From the NCBI RefSeq assembly GCF_001908375.1, contig NZ_CP017241.1, positions 3,103,001-3,167,000 on the forward strand: a stretch of 64,000 bases of DNA. The letters are read 5' to 3'. This document shows positions 18,139 through 26,251 of this stretch, piece by piece. This DNA is from Rhizobium etli 8C-3 (GTDB lineage Bacteria; Pseudomonadota; Alphaproteobacteria; Rhizobiales; Rhizobiaceae). The position numbers were made by a program, and so were the translations under genes. The stretch's first letter is position 1. Every line of letters starts with the position of its first letter. The notes below the pieces were generated by a model, which saw only the letters and a program-made list of their open reading frames with translations, did not search any database and was not told the origin of the DNA.

Positions 18139-18911
18139 CAGGCGACCTCCCGAAGACGCATTGCCGAGAGAAATTGCTTCAGTCGTGGGTGCTGTGGCCG
18201 GTCGAGAAGCTGTCGTGCTGGCCCCTCCTCGAGGATGACACCGCCATCCATGAACAAGATCCGATCTGCGACTTCACGGGCAAAGGCGATCTCGTGGGTC
18301 ACGAGCACCATCGATAAGCCTTCGCGCGCAAGTTCTTTGATAACCGCCAGGACTTCGCCAACCAGCTCGGGATCGAGAGCCGACGTCGGCTCATCGAAGA
18401 GCAATAGCTTCGGCTGCTGAGCAAGCGAGCGGGCGATCGCCACGCGCTGCTGCTGACCTCCTGATAGGCAATGAGGCATTTGTGATGCCTTCTCGCTCAG
18501 GTGGACTTTTGCGAGCACAGCATCGCAAAGCTCTACAGCCCGTTTGGTGGGCATTTTCCGAACCTTCCGGGGCTGCAGCGTGATGTTCGACCGAACATCG
18601 AGATGCGGCCAAAGATTGAAGCTTTGAAATACCATGCCCATGTCGGCTCTTTGCGGAGCAAGCTCTGCATCGCTCATGCGCCGACCGTCTTCGTGTTTGC
18701 CGATCAGTCTGCCTTCAAGCCGGATTTCCCCGCTTGAAGGTGGCTCCAGATAGTTGATCGCGCGAAGGCAGGTGGATTTTCCTGAACCACTCGGACCAAT
18801 GATCGCAATACATTCTCCCCGTGACAGTTCGAAGGACACGCCTTTGAGAACGGGAAAGCTGCCGAATGACTTTGTGAGATTGACGACTGAAAGTAGAGCA
18901 GGGCTTTGCAT
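18138..18911 (-). CDS. polar amino-acid ABC transporter ATP-binding protein
   Basis: The 257-aa ATPase has Walker A GPSGSGKST (residues 39-47), signature LSGGQQQR, Walker B LLLFDEPTSALDP and the H-loop VLVTHEIAFA. These are the HisP/GlnQ family marks. I use ATG 18911 because it places the domain where the family normally starts. ATG 18980, which overlaps the binding-protein stop as ATGA, would add 23 residues and cannot be excluded. It energises the importer encoded by its neighbours. Confidence 0.92.
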   Translation of the reverse strand: MQSPALLSVVNLTKSFGSFPVLKGVSFELSRGECIAIIGPSGSGKSTCLRAINYLEPPSSGEIRLEGRLIGKHEDGRRMSDAELAPQRADMGMVFQSFNLWPHLDVRSNITLQPRKVRKMPTKRAVELCDAVLAKVHLSEKASQMPHCLSGGQQQRVAIARSLAQQPKLLLFDEPTSALDPELVGEVLAVIKELAREGLSMVLVTHEIAFAREVADRILFMDGGVILEEGPARQLLDRPQHPRLKQFLSAMRLREVA

Positions 18912-18976
18912 GACTACGAACCTCAGGAGTTGCGGTAAGGGGCTAGCCCGCTCACCGGCGCTTAAAGGAGTTGATT

Positions 18977-19858
18977 TCATTTGGAACATCTCGGCGGCGT
19001 CCAGCCTTCCGGACGGTCGATCCCTACCCTGAAATTCTCCGGAGACGGGGTGTAATTGGCGTCGTTGACGTTGCCGTATCGTTTGCCGATGACCCGGACC
19101 TCGCAGCTTTCCCAAAGCTTGCGGATCTCGCCGCTCAAGGCATCGGCAAGTGCCTTGTTGTCCTGGCTGAGACCGAAGACGTATTGTCTGCCGATGCCGG
19201 TCAGCAGCGGAAAACCGGGATTGTTATCGGTGAACGGCTTGTTCGTCAGGCCCCATTCGGGATTCATGGCAATGGCGTAGTCGATCACCGGCGGATCGCC
19301 GACCAGCGCATCGATACGCCCAGCAAGAATGTCCCTGATGGCGGCGTCGGAGCTATCGTAAAGTGACAGCTGAAGACCGGTTATGCGGCGTAGTTCCGGC
19401 AGAAAAGAAAATCCGGTGATCGAACCGACATTCTTGTTTTCCAAGTTCTCAAGTCTATGCCACCCTGCTCCGGCCTTGCTCGTGATGCCGTTCTGGAAGT
19501 ATCCGGTCGGGTCAGTCAAGGAGAGCGTTGCGGCACGCTGCTCCGTCCAGGCAACGTTTCCGCCGATCAGGTCGACGCGGCCGGTCTGAACTGCGGCGAT
19601 CGCACCCGACCATTCCATGGGGACAGGATTAATGGCAAGGCCCAGCCGATCGGCGGCGATCTGCAGAATCTCGCCATCGTAGCCGACAAGTTTGCCGTTG
19701 CGCGCGACAAGCCCGGGCATATCGCCTGTGATGGCGACCGAAAGCACGCCCGGCTCAGTCAATCTGTAGGCCGAGATGTCAGGGCCTGCCGCGGCAGGGA
19801 CTGTAGCTGCAAGTGTGATCGCCACGATGGTGGGCAAAAGCTTTCTTTTAATGTTCAT
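18977..19858 (-). CDS. periplasmic amino-acid/opine-type solute-binding protein (family 3)
   Basis: The 293-aa protein has a Sec signal peptide (Lys-rich start, hydrophobic core, cleavage probably after AAA near residue 24). The SBP_bac_3 fold follows: LVGYDGEILQIAADRLGL, DLIGGNVAWTEQRA and DALVGDPPVIDYAI. It would deliver substrate to the adjacent permeases. Its position directly downstream of the oxidase subunits suggests it binds the compound that the oxidase cleaves. The ligand cannot be read from sequence. Confidence 0.9.
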   Translation of the reverse strand: MNIKRKLLPTIVAITLAATVPAAAGPDISAYRLTEPGVLSVAITGDMPGLVARNGKLVGYDGEILQIAADRLGLAINPVPMEWSGAIAAVQTGRVDLIGGNVAWTEQRAATLSLTDPTGYFQNGITSKAGAGWHRLENLENKNVGSITGFSFLPELRRITGLQLSLYDSSDAAIRDILAGRIDALVGDPPVIDYAIAMNPEWGLTNKPFTDNNPGFPLLTGIGRQYVFGLSQDNKALADALSGEIRKLWESCEVRVIGKRYGNVNDANYTPSPENFRVGIDRPEGWTPPRCSK

Positions 19859-19880
19859 TGATGTTCCCTTTCTTTCCTGT

Positions 19881-21032
19881 TCACTGTTTTGGTAACATCG
19901 ACGGTGCGGAAGCCAGTGCCCGGGCTAGACCGAAGCGACCCAGTGACAGCCCGTCGATTGGTGTTGCGGAGGTGCCATCGAGGCAAAGTTCGGCAAGCAC
20001 TGCGCCGACGGCAGGACCGAGCTGGAAGCCATGGCCGGAAAAGCCAAACGCATGAAACAACCCTTGAGCTTTACGGCTTTCCCCGAGAACAGGCAGCCCA
20101 TCTGGCATTCTGCCTTCGATGCCTGTCCACGTGCGGACCACGAGGACGTTTGCAAGTTGCGGCACCATCGCGATTGCGGCGCGCGCAGCTTCCATGCTGA
20201 CGTGTGCGAGTGGACGAGCCCAAAGACGATCGGCGTCTGCGACACCGAGGCCGGCGCCGAATACAACGCTGCCGTTCTTCGTCTGACGGAGGTATATAGA
20301 TCCACCACAGATCCCGAGGTTCGGCCCGATCAGCGGCGCGACCGGTTCTGTCACGCACATGTTCGGCGCCATGACCTGCTCATCGACTTCGTCGCCGAAC
20401 CAGCGCGCGACCCTTGCGCCCCAAGCGCCGGCCGTATTGATCAAGCGGCCCGCTGTGAGTTGCTCGGCTTCGCCCTTGATCGTAAGCTGGAATCCGTCGG
20501 CAACTTTCTCAGCGTGCTCCAGCTCACAATGCTCGCGGACGGTGACGCCCAACTCCCGCGCTTTGCGCGCGAATGCCGGCGCCGCAAGTCTTGGATTTGC
20601 CTGGCCGTCTGCAGCACAGAGCGAGGCTCCGCTATAACCGTCGCCGAGATAGGGATAGCGGCACTGTAGGTCTGCGACGCTCAGGATTTCGAGATCGATG
20701 CCGTAGTCCCGCGCAATGTCGCGATAGGCGAGAAGGCTCTGCATGTCTGCGTCATTGCGTGCGAGTTTCAGGTGCCCGGTGGCGGTGAACTCACAGTCGG
20801 TCCCGACGAGCTCGGCCAACCGTCCCCAGATCTGCCGGCTTCGGCAGGCAAGGGGCAGCTCCGCCGGATGGCGGCCCTGCTGCCGGACACCGCCATAATT
20901 CACGCCGCTTGCCTGACCGCCACATCGTCCGCGTTCCAGAAGTATCACGGATGCACCCTTCAGCCGGGCATGCAGGGCGGCTGAGCAGCCGGCAAGGCCG
21001 CCGCCGACGATCGCGACATCAAATCTCGTCAT
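19881..21032 (-). CDS. FAD-dependent oxidoreductase, DAO family (opine oxidase/D-hydroxyproline dehydrogenase beta-type subunit)
   Basis: The 383-aa protein opens with the FAD dinucleotide motif VAIVGGGLAGCSAALHAR and has the DAO domain ending in FHAFGFSGHGFQLGPAVG. Together with the two genes upstream it matches the three-part architecture of OoxB/NoxB opine oxidases and of LhpB in D-hydroxyproline dehydrogenase. It would oxidise a secondary amine bond in an imino acid or opine. Its ATG overlaps the preceding stop by 4 bp. Which of these substrates applies is not resolved. Confidence 0.88.
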   Translation of the reverse strand: MTRFDVAIVGGGLAGCSAALHARLKGASVILLERGRCGGQASGVNYGGVRQQGRHPAELPLACRSRQIWGRLAELVGTDCEFTATGHLKLARNDADMQSLLAYRDIARDYGIDLEILSVADLQCRYPYLGDGYSGASLCAADGQANPRLAAPAFARKARELGVTVREHCELEHAEKVADGFQLTIKGEAEQLTAGRLINTAGAWGARVARWFGDEVDEQVMAPNMCVTEPVAPLIGPNLGICGGSIYLRQTKNGSVVFGAGLGVADADRLWARPLAHVSMEAARAAIAMVPQLANVLVVRTWTGIEGRMPDGLPVLGESRKAQGLFHAFGFSGHGFQLGPAVGAVLAELCLDGTSATPIDGLSLGRFGLARALASAPSMLPKQ

Positions 21033-22405
21033 CGCCGATCTCCTGCAAGGATTGAGAGCGGAATTGGCTTTAATGGCGCCTGACCGCGCAGGCGTCCGGT
21101 GGCGGAGATGTCTGTGCGTGCCGTCGCGGCGATCAATTCACAGGCGGCCGCGCCGCAGACGCGGCCCTGACAGCGCCCCATCCCCAAGCGGCTGAACGCC
21201 TTGATGCGGTTGATGTCCGCCTCACCCGTTGTGGCAACGGTTTCGCGGATTTGCCCGGCGGTGATCCCCTCACAACGGCAAACGATGGTTTCGTCACGGA
21301 TTGCTTCGGCGAAATGGTGCGGGAAGGGAAAAACATGCTCGTCGAGCGCACGCCTGAACGGGGATAACGAGTCGATCCTCCTGCGCAAGACTGATGCACG
21401 TTTTTGACTGCCACGACCCATGTCCTCGAGGAGGCTTAACGCTGCAAGTTCTCCCTCCCATTCGGCAACTTCGCTGCCCCGAACAGAGGCCCCGTCGCCA
21501 GCAATGTAGACGTGCGGAACTGATGTTCGTCCCGCGCCGTCTGTGACCGGCAACCATTGCCGTTGGCGACGATCGAATTGAAACGACAGTCCAAGCAGAT
21601 CAGCAAGCTGCGTTTCGGATCTCAAGCCGTATCCGATCGCGACAGCGTCGCAATCCGACTGCCCCTGTTGACCACTTTGCTCATAGCGTATGCTGCTCAC
21701 GCCGCGGTCGCCGGCGACGATTTCGACCGGCGCGATCGCTGTTTGGATCTTGACGCCCCTGAGACGCAGCTGGGAGACATAAAATAGCCCTCTGGAAAAG
21801 TTCGAGATATCCGCGAGCAACGCTGGAAGCGCGGTGATCTTGGAAAAGGGCTTGCTCGAGTCCAGAACGGCTGCGACATCTGCACCGGCCTTCGCATATT
21901 GGTAGGCTACGAGGTAAAGCAGCGGGCCCGTCCCAATGAAGACGACGCGTTTACCAATAAAGGTGGCCTGGGCCTTCAACGCGATCTGCGCTGCACCGAG
22001 ACTGAAGACGCCCGGCGCTGTCCAGCCGTTGATAGGGATGACCCTGTCCATGGCGCCGGTGGCGAGAAGAATTCGACTAAACGGCATGCACTTCAGGATT
22101 CCAGCAGTCGAGACATGAAGTCTTCTGTCCTCGACCGACCACACAAGCGTCTCTGCTCGGTATTCGATCGATGGCGCAATGGCCTCGAATGTCGATTTCA
22201 GGCGGCGGGCACGGGACGCGTCGAAGCCGTAAAGCTGCGTTTCGTTCCGGGCGAACGCTGCGGGCGGACGGCGAAAGATCTGTCCTCCTGGGTAAACATT
22301 TTCATCGATCACGACAGGCCGCTCGCCGGCCGCGGCAAGCGTTTTCGCCGCGCTGATCCCGGCTGGGCCAGCTCCAATAATCACGATTGGGCAATCTAAC
22401 CTCAA
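21029..22405 (-). CDS. FAD/NAD(P)-binding oxidase subunit with C-terminal [2Fe-2S] site (OoxA/NoxA-like)
   Basis: The 458-aa protein has an N-terminal pyridine-nucleotide-disulfide oxidoreductase fold (VIIGAGPAGISAAKTLAAAG, a second FIGTGPLLYLVAYQYAKAG) and a C-terminal BFD-like iron-sulfur segment, CRCEG...CQGRVCGAAAC. That arrangement is typical of OoxA/HcnB subunits. The start is TTG 22405, which overlaps the TGA of the ferredoxin-like gene as TTGA and has GGGGAG upstream. Longer in-frame extensions lie inside the neighbouring gene and look non-native. Confidence 0.9.
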   Translation of the reverse strand: MRLDCPIVIIGAGPAGISAAKTLAAAGERPVVIDENVYPGGQIFRRPPAAFARNETQLYGFDASRARRLKSTFEAIAPSIEYRAETLVWSVEDRRLHVSTAGILKCMPFSRILLATGAMDRVIPINGWTAPGVFSLGAAQIALKAQATFIGKRVVFIGTGPLLYLVAYQYAKAGADVAAVLDSSKPFSKITALPALLADISNFSRGLFYVSQLRLRGVKIQTAIAPVEIVAGDRGVSSIRYEQSGQQGQSDCDAVAIGYGLRSETQLADLLGLSFQFDRRQRQWLPVTDGAGRTSVPHVYIAGDGASVRGSEVAEWEGELAALSLLEDMGRGSQKRASVLRRRIDSLSPFRRALDEHVFPFPHHFAEAIRDETIVCRCEGITAGQIRETVATTGEADINRIKAFSRLGMGRCQGRVCGAAACELIAATARTDISATGRLRGQAPLKPIPLSILAGDRR

Positions 22406-22689
22406 CGCACACTCCCCGGCTGAGATGTCGAGAGACGCATGCCCGGCAAGACGCGTTCGGTGCAAGCACGAACCCGCTCGCCGGAGAGGTGCCAGAGCCA
22501 ACAGTCTTGACAGGCACCCATAAGGCAAAAACCCGCACGCTTCTCGGATTTGAGTTCAAACTGCCGAACGAAGCCTATCTCCGAAAGCAGTGCCGAGAGG
22601 ATCGTATCGCCCTCGCAAGCTTCGACGGGGTGGCTGTCAACATGGACGATGAATCTTTCGCGGATAACGTGTGGCAGTCTTTTAAACAT
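22402..22689 (-). CDS. small [2Fe-2S] subunit of the oxidase (OoxC/HcnA/LhpF-like)
   Basis: The 95-aa protein has the plant-type ferredoxin-like motif CLMGACQDCWLW with a downstream Cys (VRACTERV), the mark of the small subunit in opine oxidases, hydrogen-cyanide synthase and D-hydroxyproline dehydrogenase. It is the first gene of the leftward operon, about 40 bp below a candidate promoter. It likely carries electrons between the flavin subunits. Confidence 0.87.
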   Translation of the reverse strand: MFKRLPHVIRERFIVHVDSHPVEACEGDTILSALLSEIGFVRQFELKSEKRAGFCLMGACQDCWLWHLSGERVRACTERVLPGMRLSTSQPGSVR

Positions 22690-22734
22690 TTGCGGAGCCT
22701 TTTCCAGTGGTCCGTCATATCTACTGTGCCTCTA

Positions 22735-22763
22735 AAACTATTTTCCCATATTGTGGATGTCAA
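22735..22763 (-). promoter_or_regulatory. candidate sigma70-type promoter of the oxidase/transport operon
   Basis: Read on the minus strand there is a perfect -35 TTGACA (22758-22763), a 17-bp spacer and TAGTTT as -10 (22735-22740). Transcription would start about 40 bp before the [2Fe-2S] gene. The region is shared with the divergent PrpD gene and is the likely site for regulation by the IclR protein encoded at 24243. Confidence 0.5.
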
Positions 22764-22853
22764 CGATAGCGGATACCGTATAATGACAAAATCAATCGTA
22801 CCGAGCCTCAAAGTTCGGCACGCCCTTAGGTAGTATCCAAAAAGGAGTGTTCC

Positions 22854-24182
22854 TTGAAAACGGCAATCATGGAGTTGGCGGAGTTCTGCCACGCCACCAC
22901 CACAGCACCCGCTGCATTCCACGCTGCGGAAAACGCGCTGCTGGACTTGCTAGGAGTCGCCGCAGCTGGAGCTTCAACGCCGGCCGGATTGGCGTCTCGT
23001 GATTCAGCCCGAGATTTATGGGGAGAAGGACCAGCGGGTCTGTGGTTTTCTAAACAACGTGTCACGGCAACGGGGGCGGCCTTCGTGAACTCCACCTATG
23101 CCGCCGCACTTGACCTCGACGATGGGCATAGAGGAGCAGCAGGACATCCGGGTGCTGCCATCATTCCAGCTGTGCTTACCGTTGGGGAGACCGTTGATTG
23201 TGATGCTGAACGCCTTTTCACTGCCATTGCTCTCGGTTACGAAGTTGCCATCAGGGTGGCTGCGTCTCGCGCTATCAGTGGTCTACGCACGACCGATAGC
23301 GGCTTGTGGTGCGGTTATGGCGTGGCGGCAGCCGCTGCCTGGCTTCAAGGCCTTCCTGTGTCGTTGATCGCTCATGCCATGGCAATTGCCGGACAGACAT
23401 CGACCAGCCAATCCGCAACCGGCTGGACTCGTTTCGGTCACACCGTCAAAGAAGGCATTCCGTGGGCCACTGCCAACGCATTGAAAGCCGTCGTGTTGGC
23501 CGCTCATGGCCATCGAGGACCGTTGGACATCCTTGACGAGCCGGCACAATATGATTGCTCAAGGCTTATCGAGCGGCTCGGACGGGACTGGGCTGTAGGC
23601 CAGATTTACTTCAAGCGATATAGCTGCTGCCGCTGGGCGCACGCAGCGATCGATGCTGCACTTGAAATCAAGCAGGCGCATTTAGTGGCGCCGGAAAATA
23701 TCAAGGCGATAACCGTCGAGACGTTCGAACGCGCCTTGACGCTTCCGAACCAGTACGAACCAGCGACGAACGAAGCGGCACAGTATAGCATTCCGTTCTG
23801 CGTGGCGCTCGCATTGGTTCACGGCCCCGTGTCGCTGTTGCCACTCGAGGACCGCCACCTGGTCGATGACCGAGTGTTGGCGCTTTCGCGAAAAGTCCAG
23901 TTGACCGCGGCCGAAGATTACCGGCGATCTTTTCCCCGGTCGACCCCATCGCGCGTGACGCTGACGACAGGCGCTGGCCAATATACCAAGGAGGTGATTA
24001 CGCCGCTCGGCGAGCCGACGAACCCAATTTCACAGGCAGATCTGGAAGCAAAATTCGATCATCTGAGCCGTCTGCTGCCTCCGTGCCTCGGGCAAATGCA
24101 GACCATTAAACATGCCATAGCCGCCCTAGGTGTCGGCGCCGACCCTAGAGAACTTTTCGCAGCGCTCGAGTTCTCGTTGTAG
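22854..24182 (+). CDS. MmgE/PrpD family protein
   Basis: The 442-aa protein has the MmgE/PrpD pattern: ALDLLG-like ENALLDLLGVAAAG near the start, LDLDDGHRGAAGHPGAAIIPA around residues 82-100 and FKRYSCCRWAHAAIDA in the middle. The family includes 2-methylcitrate dehydratase and other dehydratases or isomerases. TTG 22854 has AGGAG at good spacing; ATG 22869 is the alternative. It diverges from the oxidase operon and precedes its IclR regulator, so it may act on an oxo-acid released by the oxidase. That link is inference. Confidence 0.87.
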   Translation: MKTAIMELAEFCHATTTAPAAFHAAENALLDLLGVAAAGASTPAGLASRDSARDLWGEGPAGLWFSKQRVTATGAAFVNSTYAAALDLDDGHRGAAGHPGAAIIPAVLTVGETVDCDAERLFTAIALGYEVAIRVAASRAISGLRTTDSGLWCGYGVAAAAAWLQGLPVSLIAHAMAIAGQTSTSQSATGWTRFGHTVKEGIPWATANALKAVVLAAHGHRGPLDILDEPAQYDCSRLIERLGRDWAVGQIYFKRYSCCRWAHAAIDAALEIKQAHLVAPENIKAITVETFERALTLPNQYEPATNEAAQYSIPFCVALALVHGPVSLLPLEDRHLVDDRVLALSRKVQLTAAEDYRRSFPRSTPSRVTLTTGAGQYTKEVITPLGEPTNPISQADLEAKFDHLSRLLPPCLGQMQTIKHAIAALGVGADPRELFAALEFSL

Positions 24183-24242
24183 TTTTGCTCCTGGGCCGCC
24201 TTTTGCTATAGGAGTCCGGAAGACTGCATCGGGCGAGGTAGC

Positions 24243-25067
24243 ATGACAAAGGAAGAGGTCGCGGCAACGGGTACTCAGTTGCTCGACAGGGGCGTCGCGA
24301 TCTTGAAGTTCCTCGGCGGTGCTGGCCAAACCGGGGCAAACATGGCTGTCATAGCTGAAGCGATGGGACTGAAGCAGTCAACTGCGCATCGCATTGTCAG
24401 TGCCTTGGAACGGCACGGCCTGATCGAACGGGAACGGAAAACGCGCCGTTATCGCCTCGGACTCGCGCTTTTTGCGCTTGGAGCGACAGCAGCCGACGGA
24501 ACAGGCCTGCGTAAAGTAGCGCGCCCGGCGCTAATGCGCCTGTCCGCAGCCACAGGGGATTCTGTCTTTCTCATGGCGCGGGCGGGCTTCAATACTGTCT
24601 GTGTCGATCGCCAGCAGGGAACCTATGTCATCGACAGCCTGACGGGTCACATCGGTGGCCAAATCCCAATGGGTGTTGGTCCGGCGAGCCAGGCCATCCT
24701 GGCCTTCCTGCCTCGAGCGGAAGCTGACGTGATCATCACGACCAATGCACCGCTTTATGATCATTATAGCCATCTAAGCGTGGCTAGAGTGCGGGAAGCG
24801 GTGGCAACAATTCGGAAGCAAGGTTATGCGGTCGACCAAGGGGAGCTTGTGGCGGGCATCTCGGCAATCGCCATTCCGATACTCCCGCCTAAGCGCGATG
24901 CGATTGCCGCTCTTGCCGTCAACTTGACGAGCGCCCGCTTAACTCCGGATCGTCTCCCGCAGCTCGTCGATATGCTAAAGCAAGAAGTCCGTGAGATTGA
25001 AGCCTCTTTAAATCCACTTGATGAACCGCACTTCGGAGGCGTCGAAGCGCCATTGGAGGGGAGGTGA
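24243..25067 (+). CDS. IclR family transcriptional regulator
   Basis: The 274-aa protein has an N-terminal winged HTH (AVIAEAMGLKQSTAHRIVSAL, RRYRLGLALFALG) and the IclR effector domain (GDSVFLMARAGFNTVCVDR, GVGPASQAILAFLP, GYAVDQGELVAGISAIAIPI). It begins at ATG 24243 with GAGGTAGC upstream, 60 bp after the PrpD gene. It probably controls the divergent oxidase/transport operon and the prpD-like gene in response to a pathway intermediate. Confidence 0.92.
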   Translation: MTKEEVAATGTQLLDRGVAILKFLGGAGQTGANMAVIAEAMGLKQSTAHRIVSALERHGLIERERKTRRYRLGLALFALGATAADGTGLRKVARPALMRLSAATGDSVFLMARAGFNTVCVDRQQGTYVIDSLTGHIGGQIPMGVGPASQAILAFLPRAEADVIITTNAPLYDHYSHLSVARVREAVATIRKQGYAVDQGELVAGISAIAIPILPPKRDAIAALAVNLTSARLTPDRLPQLVDMLKQEVREIEASLNPLDEPHFGGVEAPLEGR

Positions 25068-25204
25068 AAGCCCGAACGACACCTCAGCGGCGCCAGCGCA
25101 TTGCAATACTGATAATTTGGCCCGGCTGAGTAATTGCTTTAGTTGCATCTTTTTAGTATTTCTCGTAAAGAGTTTAGATGCGCAACAACCGATGAGCCGC
25201 TACG

Positions 25205-26140
25205 ATGGATGCGATTCCCACCGAAGGCTTCGACGCGGCAGTGACCCTGACAGACCATCTCGACCATCTGCCCGACAAGAAGCGCCGGGAACTCGCCCGT
25301 ATTCTGCAGATCCTGTTTTTCGAGGTCGAGCAGTTCCGGTCCACCAAGCTGTCCGGAAAGAAGGCAGCGGGCAAGGTCCTCAAGGTCATCCTTTACGGCT
25401 CCTATGCCCGCGGCGACTGGGTCGAGGATCGCGCAAGCGGCTACCGCTCCGATTTTGACCTTCTCATCGTCGTCAACACCAAGAGCTTCGCCGAGGAGCA
25501 CGAGCTGTGGGAGGCGCTTGAGGAACGGCTGTTGCAGGAGCAAATCAGCCACCGGATCGAAACGCCGGTGATCCCGATTGTCCACTGCCTGGCCGACGTC
25601 AACGACCAGTTGGCACGCGGGCGGCCGTTCTTCACCGACATCGGCAGGGACGGCATCATGCTCTACGAGGAACCCGGTCATCCGCTCACCCAGCCGAAGG
25701 CGCTGACACCAGAGGAGGCGAAAGCCGAGGCGCAGCGATATTTCGATCAGTGGTTTCCATTATCGCAACATTCACTAAAACTCGCGGAAACAAGTATTCA
25801 AGATCACGTCCCGCGCCATGCGGCTTTTAATCTCCATCAGGCCGCGGAGACAGCATATCACTGCGCCCTTCTCGTCCTGACGCTTTACAGCCCAAAGTCG
25901 CACCGCATCAAGGTGCTGCGCTCGCAGGCCGAAAGCACCGATGCGCGGCTAGTCGCGGCCTGGCCGCGCGATACCCGCTTTGCCCGCCGCTCATTCGAGC
26001 TGTTGTCGCGAGCCTATGTCGAGGCGCGATACTCCTCAAAATTCACGATCAGCAATGATGAACTGCAATGGCTCGTCACACACGTGAAAGACTTGCAGGC
26101 GCTAGTGGAGGAAATCTGCAAGGGCCGGCTCGGCGCGTGA
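25205..26140 (+). CDS. MNT-type nucleotidyltransferase fused to a HEPN domain
   Basis: The 311-aa protein joins two modules often encoded separately. Residues about 55-150 form a minimal nucleotidyltransferase with GSYARGDW and SDFDLLIV, the GS...DxD catalytic core with a longer loop than usual. Residues about 180-300 form a HEPN helical bundle (FNLHQAAETAYHCALL, EARYSS). Separate MNT/HEPN pairs act as toxin-antitoxin systems in which MNT adenylylates HEPN. In a single chain this could be a self-controlled RNase or an antibiotic-type nucleotidyltransferase. The second IS66 copy lies about 90 bp downstream. Confidence 0.82.
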   Translation: MDAIPTEGFDAAVTLTDHLDHLPDKKRRELARILQILFFEVEQFRSTKLSGKKAAGKVLKVILYGSYARGDWVEDRASGYRSDFDLLIVVNTKSFAEEHELWEALEERLLQEQISHRIETPVIPIVHCLADVNDQLARGRPFFTDIGRDGIMLYEEPGHPLTQPKALTPEEAKAEAQRYFDQWFPLSQHSLKLAETSIQDHVPRHAAFNLHQAAETAYHCALLVLTLYSPKSHRIKVLRSQAESTDARLVAAWPRDTRFARRSFELLSRAYVEARYSSKFTISNDELQWLVTHVKDLQALVEEICKGRLGA

Positions 26141-26223
26141 GGTTTCCGCGCCCGCTGGCGATGTCGCTAACACTTGCGCCAGAGCATCATTGATAGCTCT
26201 TCAGCTATCCTTCATTTACGGCC

Positions 26224-26231
26224 GCCTCGGT
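26224..26231. repeat. 8-bp target-site duplication, left copy (IS66 element 2)
   Basis: GCCTCGGT immediately precedes the element and recurs exactly at 28749-28756. Confidence 0.92.
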
Positions 26232-26251
26232 GTAAGCGCTTCGCCACGACC

